Shown here: positions 24,667-33,055 of the stretch, in pieces
Position numbering within the stretch: the first letter of the stretch is position 1
How the letters are laid out: every line of letters starts with the position of its first letter
NCBI RefSeq assembly: GCF_000498575.2
Contig: NZ_AWSQ01000009.1
Location: 124,001 to 188,000, forward strand
Origin: Pseudomonas taeanensis MS-3
GTDB lineage: Bacteria > Pseudomonadota > Gammaproteobacteria > Pseudomonadales > Pseudomonadaceae
Length of the DNA stretch: 64,000 bases
Direction of reading: 5' to 3'
Notes under the pieces: model-generated
Databases searched by the model: none
The model's input: the letters and a program-made list of their open reading frames with translations, nothing else
What the model was told of the DNA's origin: nothing
Program-made: the position numbers and the translations under genes

Positions 24667-25893
24667 ATGTCGATTCACCGCAGCTTGTTGTCTGTCTTGT
24701 TGTTGAGCCTGAGCGCGCCGTTGTGGGCAGCCAAAAAAGTTGATCTGGACTACCAAGTGCGCTTCCTGCCAGAGAGCGATCAAGCCGAAGTCAGCCTGAC
24801 GCTGGAGCAGGGCGAGCAGGTTATTAGCCTGGATTTCGATCTGGGCGACAAGGGCTACTACAGCGACTTCAGTGCTGATGGTCAATGGACTCAGGACAGC
24901 CCCGAACGGGGCCTGTGGCAGCCAGCGACGGGCAAGGCCACCCTGACTTATCGGGTGCGCGTCAGCCATCCGCGTGGCGATCAGCGTTTCGATGCGCGCA
25001 TGACTGAGGATTGGGTCTTGATTCGCGGCGACGATCTGGTGCCCAGCGCCAAGTTACGCCAGGAAGACAAAACCGAGCTGGTTTCGCGCCTGTTGTTCGA
25101 ACTGCCGAAAGGCTGGCGCGGGGTGGAGACCGGTTGGCCGCGGATCGGCAAGAACAAGTTCCGTATCGATAATCCGTTGCGCAAGTTTGACCGCCCGACC
25201 GGCTGGATAGTCGCCGGCAAGATCGGTACGCGCCGGGCAAAGCTGGGCGAGACCGACGTGACCATCGCAGCGCCAGTGGGCGAGGGCATGCGGCGCATGG
25301 ATGTGCTCACCCTGCTGACCTTCGTCTGGCCGGAAGCGCAGGCGGTGTTCCCGCGCGATCCGGCCAAGCTGCTGATTGTCGGGGCCGGCGACCCGATGTG
25401 GCGCGGCGGCCTGTCGGCGCCCAACTCCTACTACATGCATGCCGATCGTCCGCTGGTCAGTGAGAACGGCACCAGCTCCCTGGTGCATGAGCTGGTCCAT
25501 GTATTCAGCCACATCCAGGGCACCGACAAGAGCGATTGGATCAGTGAGGGGCTGGCAGAGTACTACGCCATCGAGCTGATGCGCCGCGCCGGTGGCATGA
25601 GCGAAGACCGCTACCAGAAAGTGCGCGAACAACTGATCAAGTGGAGTCGCCCGGTGAAGTCGCTGCGTAGCGCGCACTCCAGTGGCCCCATCACCGCACG
25701 TGCGGTGTTGCTGATGCAGGAGCTGGATCGTGAGATTCGCCAGGCGACCAAGGACAGTCAGGCACGCTCGCTGGACGACGTTACCCGTGGTTTGATGCGC
25801 TTGGACAGGGTCAGCACCAAAGACTTCATTGAGATTACCGAGAACGTCATGGCGGGCCGCTCCAAGGTTCTGGATACGCGCTTGCTGCGTTAA
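24667..25893 (+). CDS. Exported zinc metallopeptidase, M61/M1-like
   Basis: A 408-aa protein with a signal peptide (hydrophobic 5-20, cleavage likely after LWA). Zinc motif HELVH is at 274-278, with a third ligand likely E294 in ISEGLAEYY, the gluzincin pattern seen in glycyl-aminopeptidase (M61) and M1 enzymes. An all-beta N-terminal region precedes it, as in those families. The start is ATG 24667, with AAGGAA 9 nt upstream. It is probably periplasmic; the substrate is unknown. No operon partner is evident. Confidence 0.78.
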   Translation: MSIHRSLLSVLLLSLSAPLWAAKKVDLDYQVRFLPESDQAEVSLTLEQGEQVISLDFDLGDKGYYSDFSADGQWTQDSPERGLWQPATGKATLTYRVRVSHPRGDQRFDARMTEDWVLIRGDDLVPSAKLRQEDKTELVSRLLFELPKGWRGVETGWPRIGKNKFRIDNPLRKFDRPTGWIVAGKIGTRRAKLGETDVTIAAPVGEGMRRMDVLTLLTFVWPEAQAVFPRDPAKLLIVGAGDPMWRGGLSAPNSYYMHADRPLVSENGTSSLVHELVHVFSHIQGTDKSDWISEGLAEYYAIELMRRAGGMSEDRYQKVREQLIKWSRPVKSLRSAHSSGPITARAVLLMQELDREIRQATKDSQARSLDDVTRGLMRLDRVSTKDFIEITENVMAGRSKVLDTRLLR

Positions 25894-26087
25894 TTCAGCG
25901 CTGATGGGCCGGTCTGCCGAGGCGCCGCGCGGTATCAGATGGGGCATCAGTGATTGGCCACAAGCCCTATCCTCGGCGGCTGAGTTCGCTGTGGGAGGTT
26001 CGGCGACCATCGATGGATGGGCTTATGAAGCATTGGTACGCCTCCGCTATTCTACAAGTAGCGCGTCAATTCACTTGGGGGCGAGCC

Positions 26088-26366
26088 ATGAGCCACAAAC
26101 ATCAGAGTCTCCTGTACTCGATCTTCCAGGATCCGTTGCCCAGCAATATCCACTGGCGTGAGGTCGAATCGCTGTTGCATCACCTCGGCGCCACCGTCGA
26201 ACCGATCCTGGGGGCTCGTTTCCGTGTAGTGTTGAACCAGTACGAGTTCGTTGTGCATCGTCCACACCACGGCAACGAGTGCAGTAAGCAGGAAATCAAG
26301 CACCTGCGCGAATGTCTGACCAACTCAGGGATGACTCCATCGGGCTACGACGAGAAGTTTGGCTGA
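26088..26366 (+). CDS. HicA-like toxin-family protein without a HicB partner
   Basis: A 92-aa protein with a HicA-like double-stranded-RNA-binding fold pattern: HWREVESLLHHLGATV, a basic strand RFRVVLN, and VHRPHHGNE containing candidate catalytic His, then an amphipathic helix EIKHLRECLTNSG. HicA proteins are mRNA interferases paired with HicB antitoxins. No HicB-like frame lies next to it, so this may be a domesticated or differently controlled member. ATG 26088 follows GGGGGCGAG. Confidence 0.68.
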   Translation: MSHKHQSLLYSIFQDPLPSNIHWREVESLLHHLGATVEPILGARFRVVLNQYEFVVHRPHHGNECSKQEIKHLRECLTNSGMTPSGYDEKFG

Positions 26367-26433
26367 GCCACGCCGCCTGCAGCCTGAACGCCTGACAAGG
26401 CATGGGTTGCCTCACTTCGGGGACGCACGACGC

Positions 26434-26640
26434 ATGGCACGTTGGTTGATTGTCGTAGGCACGGCGCTGTTGCTACTTGGCGTCGTGCTGCACTTCGCGC
26501 CCTGGCTGCTGCACTGGTTTGGTCGCTTGCCAGGAGACATCCGAATAGAGTCCGAGCGCGGCAAGGTCTTCATTCCGCTGACGTCGATGCTGATCGTCAG
26601 TGTCGTCGTGACGTTGCTGATAAACCTGTTCAGGCGTTAA
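26434..26640 (+). CDS. DUF2905 family membrane protein
   Basis: A 68-aa protein with two transmembrane helices flanking the conserved GRLPGDIRIE segment, followed by FIPLTSMLIVSVVV, the DUF2905 signature. Function is unknown. The gene starts 67 nt after the HicA-like gene on the same strand. ATG 26434 has a weak ribosome site. Confidence 0.85.
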   Translation: MARWLIVVGTALLLLGVVLHFAPWLLHWFGRLPGDIRIESERGKVFIPLTSMLIVSVVVTLLINLFRR

Positions 26641-26735
26641 CCCCACGCCAGGGAATAGCTTCGGCGCAGTGTGGGTATCAGCGGCTTTCTGCCAACCTAC
26701 TGCAGCGTCGCTATTGCCAGCCGCAGTTCGACAGG

Positions 26736-27206
26736 CTACTTGAATTTGGGGCCTGACTTGGTGTTATTGCCCTTGGCCAGACGATCATAGAGCACCACGT
26801 TGACCGTGGCGGCGAGGTTCATGCTGCCTTGGGTCGGCACGTACACCACGTCTTCGCACCAGTCACGGATGCTCTTGTCCAGGGATCCGTCTTCCGGGCC
26901 GAAAAAATAGATGGCCCGGTCCGGGTGGGTGTACTCCGGCAATGGCCGCGCGCCCTCGACCAATTCTACCGCGACTGGGGTGCAGCCCAGGGGAATGATG
27001 CTTTGCAGGTCGTCGATGGCGATCAGCGGAATATCCAGGTGGACCCTTTTGGTGTCGGTGACGAAGTCCTTGGCCCGCGCATAGCGCGTACCGCTGTAGA
27101 ACACCGAGTTGACCCCATAACAGCCAGCGGCGCGCATCACCGAGCCGACGTTTTCCGGCGACTTGGGGTTGGACAGGCCAATGCAGCAGTATCGTTTCAT
27201 CGCCAC
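26736..27206 (-). CDS. TrmH/SpoU-family RNA methyltransferase
   Basis: A 156-aa SPOUT methyltransferase. Motif 1 is NPKSPENVGSVMRAAGCYG, motif 2 YFFGPEDGSL and motif 3 VPTQGSMNLAATVNVVLYDR, which builds the trefoil-knot SAM site. The family 2'-O-methylates tRNA or rRNA; this short version lacks an N-terminal RNA-binding extension. The start is GTG 27206 by comparison with family N-termini (MANKRY-like); ATG 27200 is the alternative. Confidence 0.88.
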   Translation of the reverse strand: MAMKRYCCIGLSNPKSPENVGSVMRAAGCYGVNSVFYSGTRYARAKDFVTDTKRVHLDIPLIAIDDLQSIIPLGCTPVAVELVEGARPLPEYTHPDRAIYFFGPEDGSLDKSIRDWCEDVVYVPTQGSMNLAATVNVVLYDRLAKGNNTKSGPKFK

Positions 27207-27213
27207 GGAATGG

Positions 27214-27240
27214 GCCCTTTATGCAAAGGGCGCAATTATA
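27214..27240 (-). promoter_or_regulatory. Possible -10 element and 5'-UTR hairpin of the TrmH-family gene
   Basis: On the minus strand TATAAT (27240-27235) is followed by a perfect hairpin GCCCTTT-N4-AAAGGGC (27231-27214) just before the start codon. No good -35 hexamer is seen. The hairpin could fold in the leader and affect translation. Confidence 0.35.
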
Positions 27241-27261
27241 CGGTGTGTGGCCGGCAGCGGC

Positions 27262-27633
27262 TTACTCTTTGCTTTTCAACAGCGCGGCAAGGTCGGCGAA
27301 CGCCTTGTGGGTCGATTTAGGCCCTTGCTGACTGGCGGTTGAGCCTTCGCTGAAGTACTGCTGGTCGGTATAACGCGAATGTTCGTTGTCGTGACAGAAC
27401 AGGCACAGTAGCTCCCAGTTGGAGCCATCTTGCGGGTTATTGTCATGATTATGGTCGCGGTGATGCACGGTCAGCTCGCTCAGGCGTTTGCCGGAAAACT
27501 CGCGAGCGCAGCGTCCGCAGACATGCGGGTACATTTTCAGTGCTTTGTCCCGGTAACCTTCTTCTCGGCTGCGTTGTGCCTCGGCGAGGATGCGGTCGAG
27601 TTTGGCGGTGGGTGATGCTTTGTCAGAACTCAT
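27262..27633 (-). CDS. yajD: HNH nuclease YajD
   Basis: A 123-aa protein of the YajD family. The zinc-binding Cys pairs are HVCGRCARE and LLCLFCHDNEH, and the HNH core TVHHRDHNHDNNP holds the catalytic His and Asn. The substrate of YajD is not known; HNH folds cleave DNA. It is upstream of, and on the same strand as, the TrmH-family gene (55-bp gap). Confidence 0.9.
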   Translation of the reverse strand: MSSDKASPTAKLDRILAEAQRSREEGYRDKALKMYPHVCGRCAREFSGKRLSELTVHHRDHNHDNNPQDGSNWELLCLFCHDNEHSRYTDQQYFSEGSTASQQGPKSTHKAFADLAALLKSKE

Positions 27634-27766
27634 GGGTGTGCCCGTAGTTGGATACAGAAGCTGGTTGTTAGTTTAGTCCTGCCGACGCTCGGCGAGAACA
27701 GTTTGCCGGCACTTATCGAGTGGCGGGCGGCCCAATGTCAGAGAGTCTCGAGAATGGAGGTGGACA

Positions 27767-28102
27767 ATGCGCGTGCCCAACTGGGGGCTGCTGAGCCTGG
27801 TCATGCTGTGCAGTACGCTGCTGTATGCGCAGAGTGATCGACTTTTCACGCCCTATGATCGTCCGCCTGGCGCGCCTGGCGCGCCTACGCCGCAACCTTT
27901 CAGCGTGCCGCAGCCGCGCCACGTGCCGAGCACTGCACCAAACAATCCGCCGCTGCTCAACCGTGGTGGTGATCGCAGCGGTCTTGCCCCCAGTCTGCCG
28001 AGCGGCACCCTGGCCCCGCCGGATGGCAAGTTGCCGCTGCTGGAGCAGCAATTGCAGCGCAATAGCGGGGGCAGGATAACGCCGAGCAAGGACGCTGACT
28101 GA
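27767..28102 (+). CDS. Small exported proline-rich protein
   Basis: A 111-aa protein with an N-terminal signal (WGLLSLVMLCSTLLYAQ), then a low-complexity Pro/Gly/Ala/Ser mature region. GGAGGTGG precedes ATG 27767. It could be lipidated only if the internal Cys15 forms a lipobox (LVMLCS), which is a poor match. No family recognised; probably periplasmic and unstructured. Confidence 0.65.
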   Translation: MRVPNWGLLSLVMLCSTLLYAQSDRLFTPYDRPPGAPGAPTPQPFSVPQPRHVPSTAPNNPPLLNRGGDRSGLAPSLPSGTLAPPDGKLPLLEQQLQRNSGGRITPSKDAD

Positions 28103-28143
28103 GTGTCATCGCTCATGGCCACCGCCAGTAGTGACTGTTCGGC

Positions 28144-28617
28144 CTAGATTTGCTGTTCGACAAGTTGCCCATCAACCATGCGCAGGCGTTTGGACATGGC
28201 CACGGCGATGGCACGGATCAGCTTGGCAGCGGACTTCGGTGCCTCTTGCAGCATCTTGTCCAGCGAGTCCTTGGCCAGCATCAGCAAGGTGCAGTCGCTG
28301 ACGGCAATGCAACTTGCCGAGCGTCTTTCGCCATCCAGTACCGCCATTTCACCGAAGGCGCGGCCCTTGTGCAGCTTGGCGAGTTCGACCTGTTCGCCGC
28401 TGGAGTTGGTCTTGCGGACCGACACCGCGCCGAAATGAATAATGCACATGAAGCTGCCCGCATCGCCTTCATTGCAGATGATTGCATCTGGCTTGAACTG
28501 GCTGATGTTGAAGTAGCTCGCCACGCTCAGCACCTCGCTCGGCGAAAGACTATTGAACAGGCCACAGTCCAGCAGCATGTCGCGGATTTCGTCGATCAAG
28601 TAAGAACTATCTGGCAT
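28144..28617 (-). CDS. Cyclic nucleotide-binding domain protein
   Basis: A 157-aa single-domain cNMP-binding protein. The phosphate-binding cassette is KGRAFGEMAVLDGERRSASC, preceded by beta strands IICNEGDAGSFMCIIHFG. There is no DNA-binding domain, so it is not a CRP-type regulator by itself; such proteins act as ligand-sensing partners. ATG 28617 is chosen because the upstream in-frame TTG at 28689 is implausible. Confidence 0.83.
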   Translation of the reverse strand: MPDSSYLIDEIRDMLLDCGLFNSLSPSEVLSVASYFNISQFKPDAIICNEGDAGSFMCIIHFGAVSVRKTNSSGEQVELAKLHKGRAFGEMAVLDGERRSASCIAVSDCTLLMLAKDSLDKMLQEAPKSAAKLIRAIAVAMSKRLRMVDGQLVEQQI

Positions 28618-28733
28618 CGTTTTCTGCTTGGCGGTTGAGAGGTGGGCGGATCCGAGTATGACCTTACCCACTAGGGGCGAGCTTGCCAACGATCACTTGT
28701 TAGACCCTCTGAGCGCGCTGGGTGAGGTCACGT

Positions 28734-30779
28734 TCAGTGTAGCTTGAGTACCTTGAGCAGAAAGGCGTATTCCAAAGCCACATCCTTCAACGCCTGGTAG
28801 CGCCCACTCATGCCGCCATGGCCGGCGCCAAGGTCGGTTTTCAGCAGCAGCAGGTTGTCGTCGGTCTTGTTGGATCGCAGTTTAGCCACCCACTTGGCCG
28901 CCTCCCAATACTGCACACGACTGTCGTTGTAGCCAGCGACAGCGAGCAGAGCCGGGTACGCCTGGGCGCTGATGTTCTCGTAGGGCGCGTAGCCTTTGAT
29001 CCGCTGGTACACCTCAGGCTCATGCGGGTCGCCCCATTCGTCGTATTCGGTCACGGTCAAGGGCAGCTCGGGGTTCTGCATGGTGTTGAGCACGTCGACG
29101 AACGGAACTTCGGCCACGGCCGCGGCGAACAGCTCAGGGCGCATGTTGAGCACCGCGCCGATCAGCAGGCCCCCGGCGCTGCCGCCACTGATGGCCAACT
29201 GGTTTGGCGTGGTGTAACCACTGGCGATCAGGTGTTCGGCGCAGGCGATAAAGTCGTTGAAGCTGTTGCTCTTGTGTTGCAGTTTGCCGGCACGGTACCA
29301 GGCTTCGCCCAGTTCGCCACCGCCGCGGACATGGGCGATGGCGAAGACGAAGCCGCGATCGAGCAAACTCAGACGAGCGTGGGAAAACCAGGGGTCCAGG
29401 CTTTCACCGTAGGCACCATAGCCATAGAGGTAAAGCGGCGCCGCATGACCGAGCACGTCACGTTTGGCCACCAGACTGATGGGCACCTGGGTGCCGTCAG
29501 CAGCAGTCGCCCATAGACGTTGGCTGACATAGGCATCGGCGTCGAACTCGCCCTCGACAGGCGTTTCCTTGAGCACCCGTTGTGCGCCGTTAGCCAGGGT
29601 CAGTTGGCGGATCTGGGCCGGGCGGTTGAGCGCCTCATAGCGCAGGCGGATTTCCTTGCTGTCGAACTCCAGACTGTCTTGCACGTACAGGCTGTAGGCG
29701 GCATCCGGGAGTTGCACCCGGTAGCTCGCTTGCCCGTGGGCGCGTACCTCGATGATCGGCAGGCCGCCTTCGCGCAGGCTGAGGGTCAGCGCGCTGTTGT
29801 TCAGGCTGACGCCCTCGAGCATGACTCGATCGTTATGGGCGAGCAGTTCGCGCCAGTGTTCGCGAGTCGGAAGCTGTTGGCTGTCGCTACTCTCCTTGAC
29901 AAACAACAGGGCGAAGTTGATCCCGCGTTGATTGCTGCGAATCAACCAGGCCCAGTCACCGTCGAGTTTGCCGTGATCGACATAGTATTCGTGACCTTCT
30001 TCACGCGGCGCCAGACAGCTGAAGGCGCCATTCGGCGTGTCGGCATCGAGCACCCAGACCTCGCTGGTGGTTTTGCTGCTCAGCAGCAGGACCAACTGGC
30101 GCTCGGAACTGGCGCGATAGCAGTTAAGGAAGAAGCGGCCGTCGGCTTCATGGAACACCTGCTCGGCGGAGTCCGTGCCGAGGCGGTGGCGATGCAGCAT
30201 GTGGGGGCGGTGGGTATCGTCCAACTCACCGAAGAACAGCGTCTGACTGTCGTTGGCCCAGGTCATACTGCCGTCACAGTCGCTGAAGGGCAGCTGGCTG
30301 ACGGTGTCGCTGGCCAGCTCTTTGACAAATAGCTGGTAGGTCTCGTCGCCACTGGTGTCCAGGCTGTAGGCCAGGCGCTGATGGTCCGGACTGATGCTAA
30401 AGGCTCCGAGCGAGAGGAAACCGTCGCCCGCGAGAATATTCGGGTCGAGAAGCAACTGTTCGGCGTCTTCATCGACACTGAGCGAGCCATCGATCGGGCG
30501 CGGGCAACGGTAGTGCCGCGGGTATTCGTCGCCGGCAGTGGTGCGCTGGTAATACAGGTACGGCCCCCACGGCGAGGGCAGCGATAGATCGGTCTCGCGG
30601 ATGCGACTTTTGATCTCCTGGAACAGTGTTTCACGCAGCTCGTGCTGCCCAGCAAGTTGCGCCTCCAGGTAGGCGTTTTCAGCTTGGAGATACTCGAGAA
30701 CCTCCTGGCTGTCGCGATTCTCCAACCAGTGGTAGGGGTCGTTGCCGCTCTCGGTGCGGGCGGTGGGGGCGTGCGACAT
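28734..30779 (-). CDS. ptrB: Oligopeptidase B (prolyl oligopeptidase family S9)
   Basis: A 681-aa cytosolic serine peptidase that cuts short peptides after Arg or Lys. An N-terminal beta-propeller gates a C-terminal alpha/beta hydrolase with S534 in GGSAGG, Asp in GYNDSRVQYWE and His in GAGHGGMSGR. The length equals E. coli PtrB (686 aa, S532). ATG 30779 follows TGGAG. It is divergent from a membrane protein gene, as in P. aeruginosa. Confidence 0.93.
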   Translation of the reverse strand: MSHAPTARTESGNDPYHWLENRDSQEVLEYLQAENAYLEAQLAGQHELRETLFQEIKSRIRETDLSLPSPWGPYLYYQRTTAGDEYPRHYRCPRPIDGSLSVDEDAEQLLLDPNILAGDGFLSLGAFSISPDHQRLAYSLDTSGDETYQLFVKELASDTVSQLPFSDCDGSMTWANDSQTLFFGELDDTHRPHMLHRHRLGTDSAEQVFHEADGRFFLNCYRASSERQLVLLLSSKTTSEVWVLDADTPNGAFSCLAPREEGHEYYVDHGKLDGDWAWLIRSNQRGINFALLFVKESSDSQQLPTREHWRELLAHNDRVMLEGVSLNNSALTLSLREGGLPIIEVRAHGQASYRVQLPDAAYSLYVQDSLEFDSKEIRLRYEALNRPAQIRQLTLANGAQRVLKETPVEGEFDADAYVSQRLWATAADGTQVPISLVAKRDVLGHAAPLYLYGYGAYGESLDPWFSHARLSLLDRGFVFAIAHVRGGGELGEAWYRAGKLQHKSNSFNDFIACAEHLIASGYTTPNQLAISGGSAGGLLIGAVLNMRPELFAAAVAEVPFVDVLNTMQNPELPLTVTEYDEWGDPHEPEVYQRIKGYAPYENISAQAYPALLAVAGYNDSRVQYWEAAKWVAKLRSNKTDDNLLLLKTDLGAGHGGMSGRYQALKDVALEYAFLLKVLKLH

Positions 30780-30888
30780 ACGGCAACTCCAGTGCGGGCG
30801 GCCGACAGCGGGGGAGCCGGGCCGGTGAAAAGCCGCTATCATAAGCCCCACTTCGTAAGCCCCGCCATGCCAGGAATTCATCAGCTTT

Positions 30889-31365
30889 ATGATCGAGAGC
30901 GACTATCTACTCGCCTGGGCCGCCTATGCCATTGCGGCTTTGGGTTGCCTGTTAGTTTGGTTGCGCTTGACCAACTGGATGTGGCGTTATTTGCGCGAAC
31001 CCTTGCGTGTGCTGGTGGCGGTGCTGTTGTTCACGCCGACCATCGTCGATCCGGCCAAGGAATTGTTCGCCCCGGCGATTGCCATTACCGCCCTGGATAT
31101 GTTGTTCAAAGTGGGCAACAACGCCTGGCGTGCCGTGGCCGACCTGGCCATGTACGGCATGATCGCCTTCGCCCTGTACCTGCTGTTCGTGGCCATCCGC
31201 TGGCCACTGGAGCGCTGGTGGAAGGACCGGCAAAGTCAGGCGCCTGAAGCGGATGATGACGCGCCGACCCTGCGCGAGATGATGCAGCGCGACAGTGGCG
31301 ACTTCGCCGAAGCGAGTTACGAGCCACGCGGCGACCGCCATTTGCGCGTCGAACCGCGACTCTAA
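30889..31365 (+). CDS. Conserved inner-membrane protein, 158 aa
   Basis: Three to four transmembrane helices occupy residues 8-105, then an acidic cytosolic tail (PEADDDAPTLREMMQRD). No known domain is recognised. The segment TPTIVDPAKELFAPAIAI between helices looks conserved. It is divergent from ptrB, a neighbour relation I recall from other Pseudomonas. Confidence 0.75.
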   Translation: MIESDYLLAWAAYAIAALGCLLVWLRLTNWMWRYLREPLRVLVAVLLFTPTIVDPAKELFAPAIAITALDMLFKVGNNAWRAVADLAMYGMIAFALYLLFVAIRWPLERWWKDRQSQAPEADDDAPTLREMMQRDSGDFAEASYEPRGDRHLRVEPRL

Positions 31366-31568
31366 TCATTGCGCAGGGCGTGAGCGGGTAATAGCCCGGA
31401 TCGGCGCGATTGTGATTGGCACCTGATTCCACGCTGCGCTGGGGACTTGCCCCAGTTGATCCGGTGCGTGTTCTCACGTTTCCTGCCCTTGAACCGTATA
31501 CGCCTTGAGGCGATCTTGCAGCGGCAAGCCGAACGGTTACACAGCGCCCTAGTCGGAGTGAAGTAGAC

Positions 31569-32342
31569 ATGTGTGAATTGCTCGGCATGAGCGCCAACGT
31601 ACCCACCGATATTGTCTTCAGCTTCACCGGCCTGGTGCAGCGCGGTGGCCTGACTGGCCCGCATCGCGATGGTTGGGGGATCGGATTCTATGAAGGTCGC
31701 GGCCTGCGCCTGTTCCAGGATCCGCGAGCGAGCAGTGAATCGGAAGTGGCGCAGTTGGTACGGCGTTACCCGATCAAAAGCGAAGTGGTGATCGGCCATA
31801 TTCGCCAAGCGAATGTCGGTCGCGTGTGCTTGGCCAACACTCACCCATTCGTGCGGGAAATGTGGGGGCGCAATTGGTGTTTCGCACACAACGGTCAGTT
31901 GTCTGATTTCCGCCCGGTGCTTAGCTTTTACCGGCCGATCGGCGACACCGACAGCGAAGCGGCATTTTGTGATCTGCTCAATCGCCTGCGCACGGCGTTT
32001 CCCGAGCCCGTGCCGATTGAGATGATGTTACCGAGCTTGATCAATAGTTGTGCGCAGTACCGCAAGCAGGGGGTGTTCAACTGCCTGCTCAGTGATGGCG
32101 ACTGGCTATTTAGTTTCTGTTCAACCAAGCTGGCGCACATCACGCGGCGCGCGCCGTTTGGTCCGGCACAATTGAAAGACGCCGATATGCGGGTAGATTT
32201 CCAGGCCGAGACCACGCCCAATGATGTGGTGACGGTACTGGTGACCGAACCATTGACTGACAACGAACGCTGGAGTCTGTATCAGCCAGGCGAGTGGCGT
32301 CTCTGGCGCAGTGGCGAGTGCGTGGCGCATGGTCAGGTGTAG
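31569..32342 (+). CDS. Class II glutamine amidotransferase (YafJ-like)
   Basis: A 257-aa N-terminal-nucleophile amidohydrolase. Cys2 (MCELLGM) becomes the catalytic N-terminal Cys. The glutamine-binding residues appear in HRDGWGIGFY, the Arg region in IGHIRQAN, and FAHNGQL plus DTDSEAAF match the family. It resembles YafJ, which releases ammonia from glutamine for an unknown acceptor. ATG 31569 follows GGAGTGAAG. Confidence 0.9.
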   Translation: MCELLGMSANVPTDIVFSFTGLVQRGGLTGPHRDGWGIGFYEGRGLRLFQDPRASSESEVAQLVRRYPIKSEVVIGHIRQANVGRVCLANTHPFVREMWGRNWCFAHNGQLSDFRPVLSFYRPIGDTDSEAAFCDLLNRLRTAFPEPVPIEMMLPSLINSCAQYRKQGVFNCLLSDGDWLFSFCSTKLAHITRRAPFGPAQLKDADMRVDFQAETTPNDVVTVLVTEPLTDNERWSLYQPGEWRLWRSGECVAHGQV

Positions 32343-32524
32343 CAAGCCGGTGTTGACGATCTCGACTAATCACTTGTTATGACTCGTGGCAGCGCATGTC
32401 TCGACGCCTCGATCATCGGCACCTGAGTCTATCCACCAGCCGAGTGGGCCACTCGGTCGCTGGAGATTAAACCGGCCAAGGAAAAATCAAGCATCCCGGA
32501 TATGTCGGGTGTTGGGGAGGGGGA

Positions 32525-33049
32525 ATGTTTAGAAGCTATCTGCGTCTGGGGCTGTTTGCCCTGGGGTTGTTGCTCGGGGTGCAGGTTCCGGGCTTTATCG
32601 ACGACTATGCCAAACGCGTCGAAGCGCACCAGCTGGAGTCCGAACGAGCGCTGACAGGCTTTCGTCAAACCGCCAAGCGCTTCTTCAAAGACGATCTCGA
32701 TGCGTTGGTGGCGCATTACCGGGTCAGTGACGACTCGGTAATGCGCAGCGATGCGCAAAGCGTAGGTCGATTGGTCGAACGTGGTCACTTTCTCGACGCT
32801 GAGTTGCGCGCCATGCAAGGCCCTTGGTACGCACAGGTCTGGCATTTGACTATCGCGGCCGACTCCGAGTTGCTGGAAGAAACTTACGCGGCCTATCGCT
32901 ATCAAGTGCTGCTGGTCCCCGAAGCGATTGCCTGGGGGATCGTCTGCGCCTTGCTTTTGGCCTGGTTGGTGGAATTGCTCCTGTTGGCGATTGCTTGGGT
33001 ATTCGGCGCCGGGCAAGACACGCGCACACAGACCCGGCATTGGCGCTGA
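32525..33049 (+). CDS. DUF2937 family membrane protein
   Basis: A 174-aa protein with an N-terminal transmembrane helix (about 5-25), a helical periplasmic region and a C-terminal hydrophobic stretch (about 135-165, IVCALLLAWLVELLLLAIAW). GGGGAGGGGGA precedes ATG 32525. Function unknown. It ends 7 nt before the convergent TolC-family gene. Confidence 0.8.
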   Translation: MFRSYLRLGLFALGLLLGVQVPGFIDDYAKRVEAHQLESERALTGFRQTAKRFFKDDLDALVAHYRVSDDSVMRSDAQSVGRLVERGHFLDAELRAMQGPWYAQVWHLTIAADSELLEETYAAYRYQVLLVPEAIAWGIVCALLLAWLVELLLLAIAWVFGAGQDTRTQTRHWR

Positions 33050-33055
33050 TGACTC

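Noticed and set aside
28617..28689. Longer N-terminus for the cNMP-binding protein
   Set aside because: It would need a TTG start without a ribosome site; ATG 28617 gives a normal domain boundary.
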